Assembly: GCA_013697635.1 (NCBI GenBank)
Contig: JACCWM010000211.1
Span: 62,001-126,000, forward strand
Direction: 5' to 3'
Length of the DNA stretch: 64,000 nucleotides
Source of the DNA: Lujinxingiaceae bacterium
Lineage (GTDB): Bacteria; Myxococcota_A; Bradymonadia; Bradymonadales; Bradymonadaceae
Shown: one piece after another, positions 19,979 to 30,000 of the stretch
How the letters are laid out: every line of letters starts with the position of its first letter
Position numbering within the stretch: the stretch's first letter is position 1
Position numbers and translations under genes: made by a program
Notes under the pieces: generated by a model
Database searches by the model: none
The model's input: only the letters and a program-made list of their open reading frames with translations
Told to the model about the DNA's origin: nothing

Positions 19979-22078
19979 ATGAAGAGAACCAATAGTTTGT
20001 GCCTGGGCTTTGTCGTCGTCGCCGCCGCTGCGCTGCTGACCGCAAGCTGTTCGGGCGAGCCAGATTTGGTCGATGGCGAGAACAACGCCAACAACAAGCC
20101 GACCAGCGCGCAGTGTGAGCGCGATGAGGCAAATCGCGCCGAAGATGCCGTCGCGCTTACCGCCGGCGAGTCAACGACAGGCTATATCTGTCCGATCGCT
20201 GACAAGGACTGGTATCGCTTCAGCGTGCCGGCAAGCGACCGCGTCGTGCAGGTTTCGCTGGCGCTCGCCTCGGCGCTCAGCCAACTCGAGCTGACCTACG
20301 AGATCTGGTCGACCGATGCCGCCGGCAAGGCGATTGCCGCCGTCTCACGCCCGCTGGCAACCGCTATCGGTGAGAAGATCGATACGACCGAGTGCATCGC
20401 GCCGGGCACCTACGCCCTGGTGGTTCGCGATCACCTCGACAGCGCACAAGACGTCCGCCATCGCTATGAACTCGTCGTCAATACGCTGCCCGATCCCGAT
20501 TCCAACGAGCCCAACGACGATGCATCCAAGGCGACCGCGATCGTATCGGGGCAGGCCAAGAGTGGCACAGTGGCCTGTCGCGGCGACGAGGACTGGTTTG
20601 CCATTGATGTTCCAGCTCGCCACTTGATGCGCGTTCGGCTCACCAGCGCGAAGGCTGCCTACGAGCCCACCTTCAGCGTGAAGACGGCCGACGGTGAGAC
20701 CGTGGTCCGTGAGAGCAATCTCTCGGGCAGCGTGAAGGAAACGGCATTGGATCGCTACGTGGGCTTGTCTGGCGCCGGGCGCTACTTTGTGGTCGTCTCC
20801 GATGACAATGGCTTGCACGCTGATCCGAAAGTTCCCTACCAACTGACCGTCGACCTGATCGAGGACCGCGATACCAACGAGCCCAACAACAGCGCCGCGA
20901 CAGCCACACCCCTGTCGCAAAATGCCGTCAGTTGTGGCACGAGCTGGTCGTCCACCATGGAGTTTCGCGGCACGATCGGCGCGCCGGGCGATAATGACTG
21001 GTATCGCTTGCCGCTTCAGGGCTGCGAGAAGGGCATCATCGAGGCGGAGATGGTCTTTGACACCGCGTCGATGAGCAATGAGCAGCAGTGGGAGTTTGCG
21101 AGCAAGCTGCAGGCGACGCTGACGATGATTCGCCCGCACGAGGCGACGAGCTGTACGGCCGATGCGCAGTGCGCAGCCCTGGAGATGCCCTGCTCGGAGA
21201 ACCTCGGCTGCGCGGGCTATTTTGAGACATGCCGCGCCGATCGCAAGTGTGCCGGCGCATTGGTCTGCCTGCCTGAGGGCGTCTGCGGCGCCAACCAGGT
21301 GCAGCGCCGCTACGCGTGCAGCAACCAGCTCCCGGAGTGTCAGCCCTCGGCTGCGCCAGCACCGGGCAAGAATCAGGCGATCATCGCCGCGCCGCTCTTT
21401 GGCGAGAATGTCGTCTACTTGCGGGCCAGCGACTTTCAGGCTCAGGCGGCCATGCCGGACGTTTTCTACACGTTGCGCGTTCGCGTGCGAAACGATCCTG
21501 ACGATCACGAGCCGTCCAATCTGTTCACCAATCTCGTTCAAAATCCGTTGCCAATCAGCCGCCACCAGAGCTTCGCCACGGAGATCCCCGTTCACGACTG
21601 CACCGGTGAGCAGCCCGAGTGCTGTTCGGGCGGCACCTGGATTCGTGGCCATATCGCCTACGAGAGCGACCAAGACTGGTACAAGTACGAGCATCCCTGC
21701 CGCGGCGACGACTGCACGCTGCGCTTCCACTACCGCGTCGATGCCGGGCCGGTCGACGTGGTCATGAACATCTACCGCGGCGGCAGCCTCTGGTACACGA
21801 TCTTCGACAACGAGCAGCGCGACACACAACCGGCGATCAATGGAGTTTTGGGAGGCATGAGCGCGCAGAACAAGTGTTTTTATGGCTCGAAGTTGCACAA
21901 CGGCGACTACTACCTCCATGTGCGTGACATCTTCGAGTTGTACTCCGATCGCGCCACGGTCAAGCCCGAGTCGCGCAATTGGAGCGCCGATCAATCGTAT
22001 TCATTCTGTGTGGAGAAGATCTCCAACCAGTGCGAGGTACCGCCATGCAAGCTATTCGACAACGGGTGTGGACTCTGA
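19979..22078 (+). CDS. lipoprotein with bacterial pre-peptidase C-terminal (PPC)-type domains
   Basis: This is a 699-residue lipoprotein starting 1 bp after the previous stop. The signal peptide ends LLTASC and is followed by an Asn-containing linker (ENNANNK). Two to three PPC-like beta domains carry the family hallmark D-x-(N/E)-EPN(D/N)-(D/S)-A-x-x-A and, further on, D(W/E)-(Y/F)-x-(F/I)-x-V. A cysteine-rich stretch (~residues 385-450) interrupts the middle. A last beta domain (SDQDWYKYEHP) lies near the C-terminus. PPC domains usually accompany secreted enzymes or binding proteins, but no catalytic domain is visible. Its place between VWA lipoproteins and a beta-propeller suggests a joint surface assembly. 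Confidence 0.8.
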   Translation: MKRTNSLCLGFVVVAAAALLTASCSGEPDLVDGENNANNKPTSAQCERDEANRAEDAVALTAGESTTGYICPIADKDWYRFSVPASDRVVQVSLALASALSQLELTYEIWSTDAAGKAIAAVSRPLATAIGEKIDTTECIAPGTYALVVRDHLDSAQDVRHRYELVVNTLPDPDSNEPNDDASKATAIVSGQAKSGTVACRGDEDWFAIDVPARHLMRVRLTSAKAAYEPTFSVKTADGETVVRESNLSGSVKETALDRYVGLSGAGRYFVVVSDDNGLHADPKVPYQLTVDLIEDRDTNEPNNSAATATPLSQNAVSCGTSWSSTMEFRGTIGAPGDNDWYRLPLQGCEKGIIEAEMVFDTASMSNEQQWEFASKLQATLTMIRPHEATSCTADAQCAALEMPCSENLGCAGYFETCRADRKCAGALVCLPEGVCGANQVQRRYACSNQLPECQPSAAPAPGKNQAIIAAPLFGENVVYLRASDFQAQAAMPDVFYTLRVRVRNDPDDHEPSNLFTNLVQNPLPISRHQSFATEIPVHDCTGEQPECCSGGTWIRGHIAYESDQDWYKYEHPCRGDDCTLRFHYRVDAGPVDVVMNIYRGGSLWYTIFDNEQRDTQPAINGVLGGMSAQNKCFYGSKLHNGDYYLHVRDIFELYSDRATVKPESRNWSADQSYSFCVEKISNQCEVPPCKLFDNGCGL

Positions 22079-23484
22079 AGCCGAGGCAGCGCTACGGCGG
22101 GGCGGCGCTCTTGGTCTCGTGTGCCCTGATCTGCACGGCCTGCGGTGAGGGTGAACCCACACAAGACGAGCCCGATGCGACGAGCGATACAACTCGGCCG
22201 CCCCGGCCCAAGACCGATCGTTGGAAGCTGTCGACGCTCGACGTCGATTTCGTCGGACTCAATTTGCGCATGGCCACCTCCGCCCAGGGCGTGGTGGGCG
22301 TGGCCTACTACCGCACCGAGGGCGTCGAAGGCGATCTGTGCACCGAGCTCGGCGTGGAGAACCCGCCGATCAAGACGAACTGGGAGCTCAAATACGCCCA
22401 GCTCAGTGGTGACTCCTGGAGCATTGAGACGGTGGCCGACGCGCCATTTATCGGCCAGCCGCCGGGTCTTGATTTGAAGTTCAACCCGGCCAACAAGCCG
22501 GTGATCGCGACGATGGCCGGCGCGCCCGTCGTGGCCCTTCGTTATTGCGGAGTCAACAATGCCGCGCTCTACACGCGCGAGGGGACAAGCTGGCAACTCG
22601 ACACGGCCGTCTCGACCAGCGGCGCTGCGGCCTCCGGCGACAGCTCGAGCGACTTTGGATTCGTCGTCGGCTACTGGCCGGCGCTGGCCTTCGACGCGGC
22701 TGGACAGCCCGCGCTGGCCTATCGCGACGTGCATGCCGGGGGCATCCAAAACGACGACTTCACCCGCGCCGATCTCGAGTTTGCCTACAAGCGCGGTGCG
22801 AGTTGGTCGGCTTTTCCTGTCGACATGGGGCGCGGCGCCGGCAACTTCAACCGCATGATCTTCGATGCCGTCGATCGCCCCGTGCTGGCCTACTACAATC
22901 CCACCGAACTCACCGCTGAGCCACGCATTGGCATCTGGGTCACCCGCTCCGAGGACGGTGGCGCAAGCTGGCAGCGCACCCAGCTCTTCAACCGCGCAAC
23001 CTCCGAGGGGCCTGACGTCTTGCGCCACCCGCAGACCGGAGATTTGCACGTTGCCTTCTACAACTCGCAACGAGGTTACCCGCAGCTCGCCACACTCAGC
23101 GACCACGACGCCTTTGAGTCCGTCTCGGCCTGGAAGCTCGATGACATTGGCAACAACCTCTATGACGAAGGCGTCACGCCCTCGCTGGCGGTCAACGCCG
23201 ACGGCCAGTTGGCGATCGCCTACTACCGCTGCGTCAAGGCGTCGGCGGGGCTGGGCCGCTGCCACTCCGACGACGACGCGCTGATTTTTGCCTACAACGA
23301 CGGCAACGAGTGGCGCCACGAAGTGGTCGACAGCGGCGACGCCGGCGGCCCCTGTGGCAGCCGCCCGGCGCTGGCATTTGATGCCGAGCATCGTCCAATC
23401 ATCGCCTATCGCTGCGACACGCTTGTCGACGATAAGGTCGAAACCCACGTCAAGTTCGCACGCCGCGAGCGCCTGCCACAGTGA
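22045..23484 (+). CDS. beta-propeller (BNR/sialidase-like) lipoprotein
   Basis: This is a 479-residue lipoprotein; the signal peptide ends ALICTACGEGE (lipobox). The body consists of about six to seven blade-like repeats containing variants of P-x-LAFDA-x-G-x-P-x-LAY(Y/R). Examples are PALAFDAAGQPALAYRD, RMIFDAVDRPVLAYYN, PSLAVNADGQLAIAYYR and PALAFDAEHRPIIAYRC. A BNR-like phrase, RSEDGGASWQRT, lies mid-chain. This indicates a sialidase-fold propeller, but no catalytic Arg triad was identified, so enzymatic activity is not claimed. The start at 22045 has GAGG upstream and overlaps the previous gene by 34 bp. Confidence 0.8.
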   Translation: MQAIRQRVWTLKPRQRYGGAALLVSCALICTACGEGEPTQDEPDATSDTTRPPRPKTDRWKLSTLDVDFVGLNLRMATSAQGVVGVAYYRTEGVEGDLCTELGVENPPIKTNWELKYAQLSGDSWSIETVADAPFIGQPPGLDLKFNPANKPVIATMAGAPVVALRYCGVNNAALYTREGTSWQLDTAVSTSGAAASGDSSSDFGFVVGYWPALAFDAAGQPALAYRDVHAGGIQNDDFTRADLEFAYKRGASWSAFPVDMGRGAGNFNRMIFDAVDRPVLAYYNPTELTAEPRIGIWVTRSEDGGASWQRTQLFNRATSEGPDVLRHPQTGDLHVAFYNSQRGYPQLATLSDHDAFESVSAWKLDDIGNNLYDEGVTPSLAVNADGQLAIAYYRCVKASAGLGRCHSDDDALIFAYNDGNEWRHEVVDSGDAGGPCGSRPALAFDAEHRPIIAYRCDTLVDDKVETHVKFARRERLPQ

Positions 23485-23497
23485 TCGGAGCAACACC

Positions 23498-24214
23498 ATG
23501 AGCCCCATCTGCCAACGGATCACTGTGGTTGTTCTGCTCGCGCTCGTTTTCGCTGGGCTCAGCGCCTGCGACAAGGGCGAGGGCGAGCTTAGCGGCAGCG
23601 TCTCCGAGTTCTACGACATCTCATATCACCACATGCGCGCGCGCCTCTACAGCTCCGAGCTGGCGATCGAGTACGTGCGCGAAAGCGGCGATGTACCAGT
23701 ACGCATCTCGCTTCGTCGCGAGGCCTTCGCGCTGGCGCCGGGCACCTACGATCTCAAACTAAACGGCGACATCAGCGGCCAATCCCGCCACCATGAGCTT
23801 CCTCGCCTCGAATCGGGCCGCATCGAGCTCAAGGAGTTTCGCGCTGAGGTGGGCTTTATCGTGCGCGGCGAGTTCTCGGCCACCCTTCGCGCCGGCGACA
23901 CCAAGGCCAGCATCCGTGGAAGCTTCGAGGCGCCACTCGAGATCATCGACGACGGCACTCGCCCCGATGTGGGCATCGTCGAGCCACCCGACATTGTCGT
24001 AATCATTGAGGATATCCTGGTTCCGGTCGAAGATATTGTGGTCCCGGTCGAGGATATTGTGGTTCCTGTCGTGGATATCCTGGTGCCGGTTGAGGATATT
24101 GTGGTTCCCGTCGAGGATATCCTGGTACCCGTCGAAGACATAACGCCGATTGAAGACACGACGCCCGTCGAGGACACGACAGCCGATGTGCAATTCGACG
24201 CCGAGGCTGGCTAG
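23498..24214 (+). CDS. small lipoprotein ending in tandem EDI[LV]VPV repeats
   Basis: This is a lipoprotein of 238 residues with GGAG eight bases before ATG; the signal peptide ends GLSACDK. Residues ~25-165 form an unrecognised, beta-rich globular domain. The C-terminal ~60 residues are a strict tandem array of seven-residue units EDI(L/V)VPV (six copies), then shorter EDI/T-T-P-I/V units. Such an alternating acidic/proline-valine rod could span a layer of the envelope. It is the last gene of the five-lipoprotein run, 13 bp after the propeller gene, and its 3' end overlaps the convergent gene by 4 bp. Function unknown. Confidence 0.8.
   Translation: MSPICQRITVVVLLALVFAGLSACDKGEGELSGSVSEFYDISYHHMRARLYSSELAIEYVRESGDVPVRISLRREAFALAPGTYDLKLNGDISGQSRHHELPRLESGRIELKEFRAEVGFIVRGEFSATLRAGDTKASIRGSFEAPLEIIDDGTRPDVGIVEPPDIVVIIEDILVPVEDIVVPVEDIVVPVVDILVPVEDIVVPVEDILVPVEDITPIEDTTPVEDTTADVQFDAEAG
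24008..24181 (+). repeat. in-frame tandem repeat: six 21-bp units, then 18-bp units
   Basis: Six units of 21 bp (24008-24133) encode EDI(L/V)VPV. Two 18-bp units and a partial one (24134-24181) encode EDITPI, EDTTPV and EDTT. Units differ mostly at third codon positions (GAG/GAA, CCG/CCC/CCT, GTC/GTT/GTG), so the protein pattern is better kept than the DNA. Confidence 0.9.
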
Positions 24215-24720
24215 CGCGTTTCTTCGAACGTCAAGGTCAGCAAGTAATCCGCCGACATATCCGAGAAGATCTCGAGCAAGTGGTCGCCGCGCCCCTCGAT
24301 GTCGAAGTGAAACTCGATGATCCGATCCTTGCCCGCGAACTCGAAGAGATCGATGTCACGCGGATGCTCTTCTTGAACATTGCCACAATCTGGCGGGTGC
24401 AGCAGCACATGCAGCTCCGTGCCGGGCGAGAGCATCTCGGTGAGCAGAAAGCGCGCCACCAGGCGTCCGCTCTCGACTTCGCTGTGCACCACGGCGCGAA
24501 AGCCGCCCGGAAAAGTCCCACGAAAGAACTCGTCGTCGCGCAGCACACACGAGGCGCGAACCCTGCAGACCGGAATTGCCGCGCCACACGGGTTTTGCAA
24601 GCGCCCCTGGGTGAAGGTCGTCTCGTCGTTGACGCAGGCAGCGAGCAGGCCGAGGCTTGCAACGAGAGCGAGCGCAAAAGGCATCAAGCGGGCGCCGGTG
24701 GGCAGGATGGCAAAAGTCAT
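24211..24720 (-). CDS. small hypothetical lipoprotein
   Basis: This protein has 169 residues. The signal peptide contains ALVASLGLLAAC, a good lipobox, followed by a ~140-residue domain with four more cysteines (two in PCGAAIPVCRVRASC) and beta-rich segments. No family is recognised. It converges on the EDIVVPV-repeat lipoprotein with a 4-bp overlap of coding ends and is divergent from the outer-membrane barrel gene. A second possible start is ATG at 24684, but the upstream one gives a better positively charged n-region. Confidence 0.7.
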   Translation of the reverse strand: MTFAILPTGARLMPFALALVASLGLLAACVNDETTFTQGRLQNPCGAAIPVCRVRASCVLRDDEFFRGTFPGGFRAVVHSEVESGRLVARFLLTEMLSPGTELHVLLHPPDCGNVQEEHPRDIDLFEFAGKDRIIEFHFDIEGRGDHLLEIFSDMSADYLLTLTFEETR

Positions 24721-24820
24721 GTGCGTCCATGGGTCGTCGAGCTACGGTCAGCAGGGCTGAGTGTAGCGCAGGCCGTAGAATTTCGGCAACGTGCCATTTA
24801 TGGAGCAAGGAGGTTCTTGA

Positions 24821-24850
24821 TTGCTCATTGCCTCATAATTGATCTATGCT
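24821..24850 (+). promoter_or_regulatory. possible promoter of the Glt/Nfs-like plus-strand operon
   Basis: TTGCTC (24821-24826) and TATGCT (24845-24850) have an 18-bp spacer in the divergent gap, about 85 bp before the barrel gene. The match is modest; it is listed because it is the only plausible pair in the most AT-rich part of the gap. Confidence 0.2.
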
Positions 24851-24936
24851 CCGGCTCAGCCTACAGAGGTTGGACAGCGTGCAATGGCGTAGCCTTTGCG
24901 ATGTCGAGATGGTTAACGTGATGTGGAGAACTCGTG

Positions 24937-25584
24937 ATGATTTGGCCTAAGGCCGTCCGGCGTCTCTTGTGGACCCTGGCGCTCATCTTGTTCGCGATGC
25001 CGGCGCTTGCCCAGGCAAGCGATGGTGGCGATGATCTTCGGCCGTATTCGTCGCTGGTCGTTCAGAACCGAAAACATACACCCACTCATGAGCTCAACCT
25101 CAAGCTGGGCGTGTTGCCGCTCGACGCCTTTACCAAAGGCGTGACGCTGGGCGGATCGTACACCTTTCATTTTACCGATTTGATCGCGTGGGAGCTCATC
25201 GGCTTTCACTACTCGTTTCACGTCGACACCAACCTCAAAGACGAGCTCGAGGTCTATATCTTGAGGCCGACGCCTTTTGAGGTGCTCGACTACTACGTGA
25301 CGAGCAACGTGGTGTTCAAGCCCCTGTATTGGAAGGGTTCGTGGCTCAATTCGAGCCTGACCTATGGGGAGTTGTTCTTCTCGCTCGGTGGCGCCTATGC
25401 GTGGTTTACGCGCAGCGCACGTCCGGGTGTGAGCGCGGGTGGTGGCGCGCGTCTTTACGTCTCGCGGTTGTTCTCGTTTCAGGTCGATCTGCGCTATCTG
25501 GCGTTCTTTGACGACAAATTTTTGGATACTTTCGAAGTAAAAGATGAACTCTCGATCGGCTTTGGTACGTCCATTGGTTTTTGA
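24937..25584 (+). CDS. outer-membrane beta-barrel protein (myxobacterial OMP type)
   Basis: This protein has 215 residues. A signal peptide (MIWPKAVRRLLWTLALILFAMPALAQA) is followed by a short linker and an eight-strand-like barrel. Alternating hydrophobic/polar strands (LNLKLGVLPLDAFTKGVTLGGSY, GEL(F)FSLGGAYAWF, GGARLYVSRLFSFQVDLRYL) lead to a C-terminal Phe. The layout matches the small outer-membrane barrels that accompany Glt and Nfs machinery in Myxococcus; that link is inferred from neighbours. GGAG lies eight bases before ATG 24937; an in-frame GTG at 24934 is less likely. The following gene starts 41 bp before its stop. Confidence 0.82.
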   Translation: MIWPKAVRRLLWTLALILFAMPALAQASDGGDDLRPYSSLVVQNRKHTPTHELNLKLGVLPLDAFTKGVTLGGSYTFHFTDLIAWELIGFHYSFHVDTNLKDELEVYILRPTPFEVLDYYVTSNVVFKPLYWKGSWLNSSLTYGELFFSLGGAYAWFTRSARPGVSAGGGARLYVSRLFSFQVDLRYLAFFDDKFLDTFEVKDELSIGFGTSIGF

Positions 25585-27013
25585 ACCTCGCCGAGTACTT
25601 GGGGCCGCCTTGCTACTGGTGTTGTGGGCTGTTGGAGCCTGCGCGCCATCGGCGCTCTCTGGCGAGCGCGACGAGGTCTTCGCGTTGGCCGTCGAGGCCT
25701 CGCTCAACGAAGATGCCGTGCTGGCCTCGCGCGCAGCTCACCACTATCTGCGCGGTGCCACGGTCGACGATCCGCGCTACGACCGTGCGATGCGCCTTTT
25801 GGCCGAGAATGCCGAGCGCCTGGGCCTGACTTATCCGGCCTCGCTCTGGTATCTGGACATCGCGCGATCTCGACGCGACGTGGAGCTTGTGCGCGACGCG
25901 GTCTCGGGCCTCGAGCGCATTATGTCCACCCATCCCTACGACGAACATACGATCGTGCACGGCTACCTGGGATCGGCCGACATCAGCGGGCTATCGGCCG
26001 CTCAGCAGGCGTTTGTCGACTACCAGCAGGGTCTCGACAGCATGCGCCGCGGGGTCGATGACTGGGCCAAGAAGAAATTCGAAGAGATTCCTGTCGCAAG
26101 CCCGTACCATGCGCGCGCGCAGTACGTGATGGCGATTCGTCTGGTCGCGCGCTACAAGCTCGACGAGGCGCGCGAGGCGCTCGAGATTCTCGAAGATCTC
26201 GACGATCTGCCGGCGGATCTGGAGATCGACATCCATCGCACGATGGCGCGGATCATGTTCGAGGAGCGCCGCTTCAACGACGCGCTCAAGGAGTACGAGT
26301 CGATTCGAAAGAGCGCGCCCGACGATCCCGAGCTGCTGCTCGAGATGGCCTGGACCGAGTATTATCGCGGAGAGTATCGCCGCTCGCTGGGTCTTTTGCT
26401 CGCGCTCGATGCGCCGGGCTATCGCGGCTTGATCGCGCCGGAGCGCTACCTGCTCGAGGCGCTCAATCTCCAACAGCTTTGCCAGTTCGAGCCTGCGCGC
26501 TTGGCCGCGGTTCGTCTGGGCGCACGCTACGGCGCCGCGCTCAACGATTTGCGAAGCGGCGTGCCGCTCAAGGACAGCCAGGCATTGCGCTCGGCGGCTG
26601 GGCTTCGAGAGGGTGGTAAGGACGTGGCGCAGTTTCGAAAGCGCCTTCGCATCGAGCGCGAGCTCGTCGCCACACTGGCTCGGCGCATGGGCCCAGAGCT
26701 CACGGCGAGCATGGTGGCGATCTATGATGTCGGACTGGCCGAGGCCGGCCGGCGCGAGGATGAGCTCTTGACCGTCGAGATGGAGCGCGTCGCCAGCGAA
26801 TTGCTTGGAGCCGAGGAGGGCGTACGCCTGATCTTGCACGAACTCAGCGTCGCCTTGTTGCGCGGTCGCGGGCGTACCACGGGCCCCAAAACCTTGGCCT
26901 CGTTTCAAGTTCCGGCCAGCGGTGAGATGGTTTACTACCAGTTCGAAGGCGAGTTTTGGACCGATGAGCTCGACGACCTGATCGTGCCGATGGAGGACCG
27001 ATGCATCGATTGA
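25544..27013 (+). CDS. TPR-repeat lipoprotein of the Glt/Nfs-like cluster
   Basis: This is a 489-residue lipoprotein with a lipobox in LWAVGAC. Residues ~45-320 form helical TPR-like repeats (RAAHHYLRGATVDDPRYDRAMRLLAENAERLG, DYQQGLDSMRRG, EILEDLDDLPADLEIDIHRTMARIMFEERRFNDALKEYESIRK). The C-terminal 150 residues are helical without obvious repeats and end in an acidic segment. It overlaps the barrel gene at its start and the large TPR gene by 13 bp at its end, so the three are translated together. It probably acts as a periplasmic or inner-leaflet outer-membrane scaffold; specific orthology to a named Glt protein is not claimed. Confidence 0.8.
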   Translation: MNSRSALVRPLVFEPRRVLGAALLLVLWAVGACAPSALSGERDEVFALAVEASLNEDAVLASRAAHHYLRGATVDDPRYDRAMRLLAENAERLGLTYPASLWYLDIARSRRDVELVRDAVSGLERIMSTHPYDEHTIVHGYLGSADISGLSAAQQAFVDYQQGLDSMRRGVDDWAKKKFEEIPVASPYHARAQYVMAIRLVARYKLDEAREALEILEDLDDLPADLEIDIHRTMARIMFEERRFNDALKEYESIRKSAPDDPELLLEMAWTEYYRGEYRRSLGLLLALDAPGYRGLIAPERYLLEALNLQQLCQFEPARLAAVRLGARYGAALNDLRSGVPLKDSQALRSAAGLREGGKDVAQFRKRLRIERELVATLARRMGPELTASMVAIYDVGLAEAGRREDELLTVEMERVASELLGAEEGVRLILHELSVALLRGRGRTTGPKTLASFQVPASGEMVYYQFEGEFWTDELDDLIVPMEDRCID

Positions 27014-30000
27014 GTCTGATGCGAGGCTTCTTCACAGCGGCGCTGCTCGCCCTGGTGATGCTCGGAAGCGCTTCGTGTGCGACGAGCAGCTTCGAGGTGC
27101 GCGATACACCCGAGATCGAGATGCTGCGCCTTCGCATCACGAAGGTGCGAAACGCCATCTTCGAGACGCGCGAGACGATCTCGATGTCGCGCGGCGCGCC
27201 CTATTTGCCGGAGCTGTACTTGCGCCTGGCCGAGCTGTTGAGCGAGGAGGCGCGCTACCACTATCAGCTGGCCTTTGAGCGCGAACGCCGCTCGACGCGC
27301 GATCTATACGTGCCCGAGGTGCGCCTCTTGAAAGAGGAGTCCATCGAGATCTACACGATGGTCTTGCGCCGTTTTCCGACCAACTCGCTTGCGCCGCGCA
27401 TGCTCTTCAATCTCAGCCACGAGCATCGTGAGCTGGGTAACTTCGACCCGATGCGCGTGGCCTTGCAGCGCCTTGTTGAGGAGCATCCGACCAGCCCGCT
27501 GCGCTTTCAAGCCCTGCTGGTGCTCGGTGACAACGAGTTCGACAAAAACGAGCTCAAAGAGGCCGAGCTCTATTACAAGCAGATCACGCGTGGCGATCTC
27601 AACGCGAGCTCGGGTCTGGCGCACTACAAGTTGGGTTGGGTCTGGGTCAACTTTGGCGAGTGTAAGAAGGCGCTCACGGATTTCGAGTTGGCGATCTCCA
27701 AGACACAGGCCTGGCTCGATCACACGGAGGAGATCAAGCGCACGCGCCAGGGCGTGGCACAGCTTGGCGAGCAGACGTTGGGCGCCGATCAGGACATGGA
27801 CGTGCGACGAAGCGCGCTCGTGGATTTGGCCTATTGCTACTCCCAGGAGCGCTCACACGAGCGCGCGGTCGCCTTTTTTCGCGAGCGCGCCTATGACCGT
27901 GCAACCTATGTCATTGCGCTGGGACGCCTGGCCAACCGCTACCGCATGATGGAGCAATACAAGGGCCTGCTCGCCATCTCGCGCGAGTTGCTCGCCTTTG
28001 GACCGGCCGAAGAGGACCGCCTCGACGACGCGCGCACGCTCTACACGGCGATGACTCAGCTTCGCGAATTCGACCAGATTGGCACCGACATCGAGCTGAT
28101 CGCCTCGGCCTTTACGCGCTATCATACGCAGATTGCCGTGGCCAACGACGTGCGTGGTCGGCTGCGTGACGAGTTCGAAGTCTATGTGCGCGACGTGATG
28201 ACGCGCGCGCAGACCCGTCTTCAAGAGACCCCAGCGGGCGACAAGCAAGTCGCGCTCGCGCTGCAACTAGCCCACGCTTATGGCGTCTACGCCGACACGT
28301 TTCCCCAGGCTGACCAACTCGCTCCGATGTTGCTCAACATGGCCGAAGTGCTCGTGATCGCCGGCGAAGAGCTCGATGCCGGCCTGCGCGCTTTGCAGGC
28401 AGCGGACTTGCTCGAAGAGGGCGATGAACGCAAAAACGCGCTCTACGACGCCGTGGTCAATTTCCAGGCGAGCCTGAGCAAAGAGATCGGCCGTCGCCAG
28501 TATGACCGTGTGGCGGCGCGCGCTGCGCTTCGTCGTGCCGGCCATGCGCTGGTGTCCTTTGATCTAGACAAGGATCGCCGTCGGCGTGTTCGATTTGCCA
28601 TGGCCCAGTCCTACTATGACGAGGGGCGCTACATCGAAGCCATCGACAAGCTCTCGGCCGTGGCCTACGAGTATCCGGCAAGCGAGGAGAGCGAGGCGGC
28701 CATTCGTATGGTGCTCGACAGCTACAATATGCGCAGCGACTACGACGGCTTGATCTATGCGAGCCGGCGTTTTCTCGACGGAAGAAGTCCGGCCAATCCC
28801 AATCTCAAGGGCGAGATTCAGCAGATCTTGGCCGCCGCTGAACAGCGAAAGCTCGACACCTTGTCGCTGCAAGCCGCAGGCGAAGATGGCGGGGAGCTCT
28901 CGCCGCTCGAGGATTTTGCCAAGATTCACAAAGGTACGCCGCTCGGTGAGCGTGCGCTGCTCAACGCCTTTGTGGCCGCGCGTGCCACGGGCGACACCAG
29001 CCGCATGTACGCGCTTGCCGACGAGATTGCCGGGACCTATCCCAAGAGCGAGCAGCTCTCGGGCATCTATTCGACGCTCGCCCAGACCGCGGTTTCGCGC
29101 TTCGAGTACGACCGCGCGATCGGCTTTTTGCAGCGCGCGGCCACGTACAACCCGGAGCGTCGTGCCCAACTCTTGACCGTGGCAGGCTCGTTGCTCGAGG
29201 AACTCGGTGACGTGGCGCAGGCCGAGAAGCTCTACCGCGAGGCGATCGGTGCCGGACGTGTCGGCGGTGCACGCGCTAACGCGATTAGCCAGCTCTCCTT
29301 TTTGCTCGAGCGACGCTCCACGCCGGCTCAACTCATCCAGCAGCTGACGCCGCATCTGGGCGATGGCAACCCCGAGTTGACGGTGCGTCTGGGCCTTGCT
29401 CAGTTGGCCACCGGTCAGACCGATTCGGGCGGCGATCTGCTCCAGCGCGTGCTGCGAGACGGCGAGGGCGCGAGTGGCGAGGCTCAAGCCCGCGCGCACT
29501 ATGGTCTGGCCGAGGTCATGCTCGCCACGCTGAACACCTTTCCCAGTCTCGAGGACATCGACCTGCTCCAAGACTACATCATGCTCGTCGAGGTCACACA
29601 GCAGAGCTATCTCAACGCCGCACGCCAGGGCAGCGCCCACTATACGACGGTCTCCTTGAGCCGTCTGGCATTCGCCCTTCGCCAGGGCGCCAACCAGTTG
29701 CGCAGCGTCAAGCTTGGCGGACTCGACGGCGGACAACGCCAGCAGGTCGAGAACGCGCTCAAGCAGCGTGTCGAGTCGCTCGAGGCCACCGCCAGCGAGG
29801 CGCTTGACGCGTGTGCCGCGAGGCTTTGGACCAACTTGACCTACGATCCGGTGGTGCGAAAGTGCATCGACGGCATGGCCTGGGAGTTTACCCTGGCGCA
29901 GTTCATCGCGATTCAGCCGCGCCAGAAGGTCTCCGATCCTGCAGGGCTCGACGAGCTGCGCGAGCGCCTCTCGCGCAATGCCGACGATGTTGATGGCCTT

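Noticed and set aside
20345-21994. 549-codon minus-strand frame over the PPC lipoprotein gene
   Set aside because: Shadow frame; no ribosome site, no domains, and the sense frame is well supported.
24001-24181. CRISPR-like or minisatellite array
   Set aside because: Units are 21 bp without spacers and in frame with a protein; this is a coding tandem repeat.
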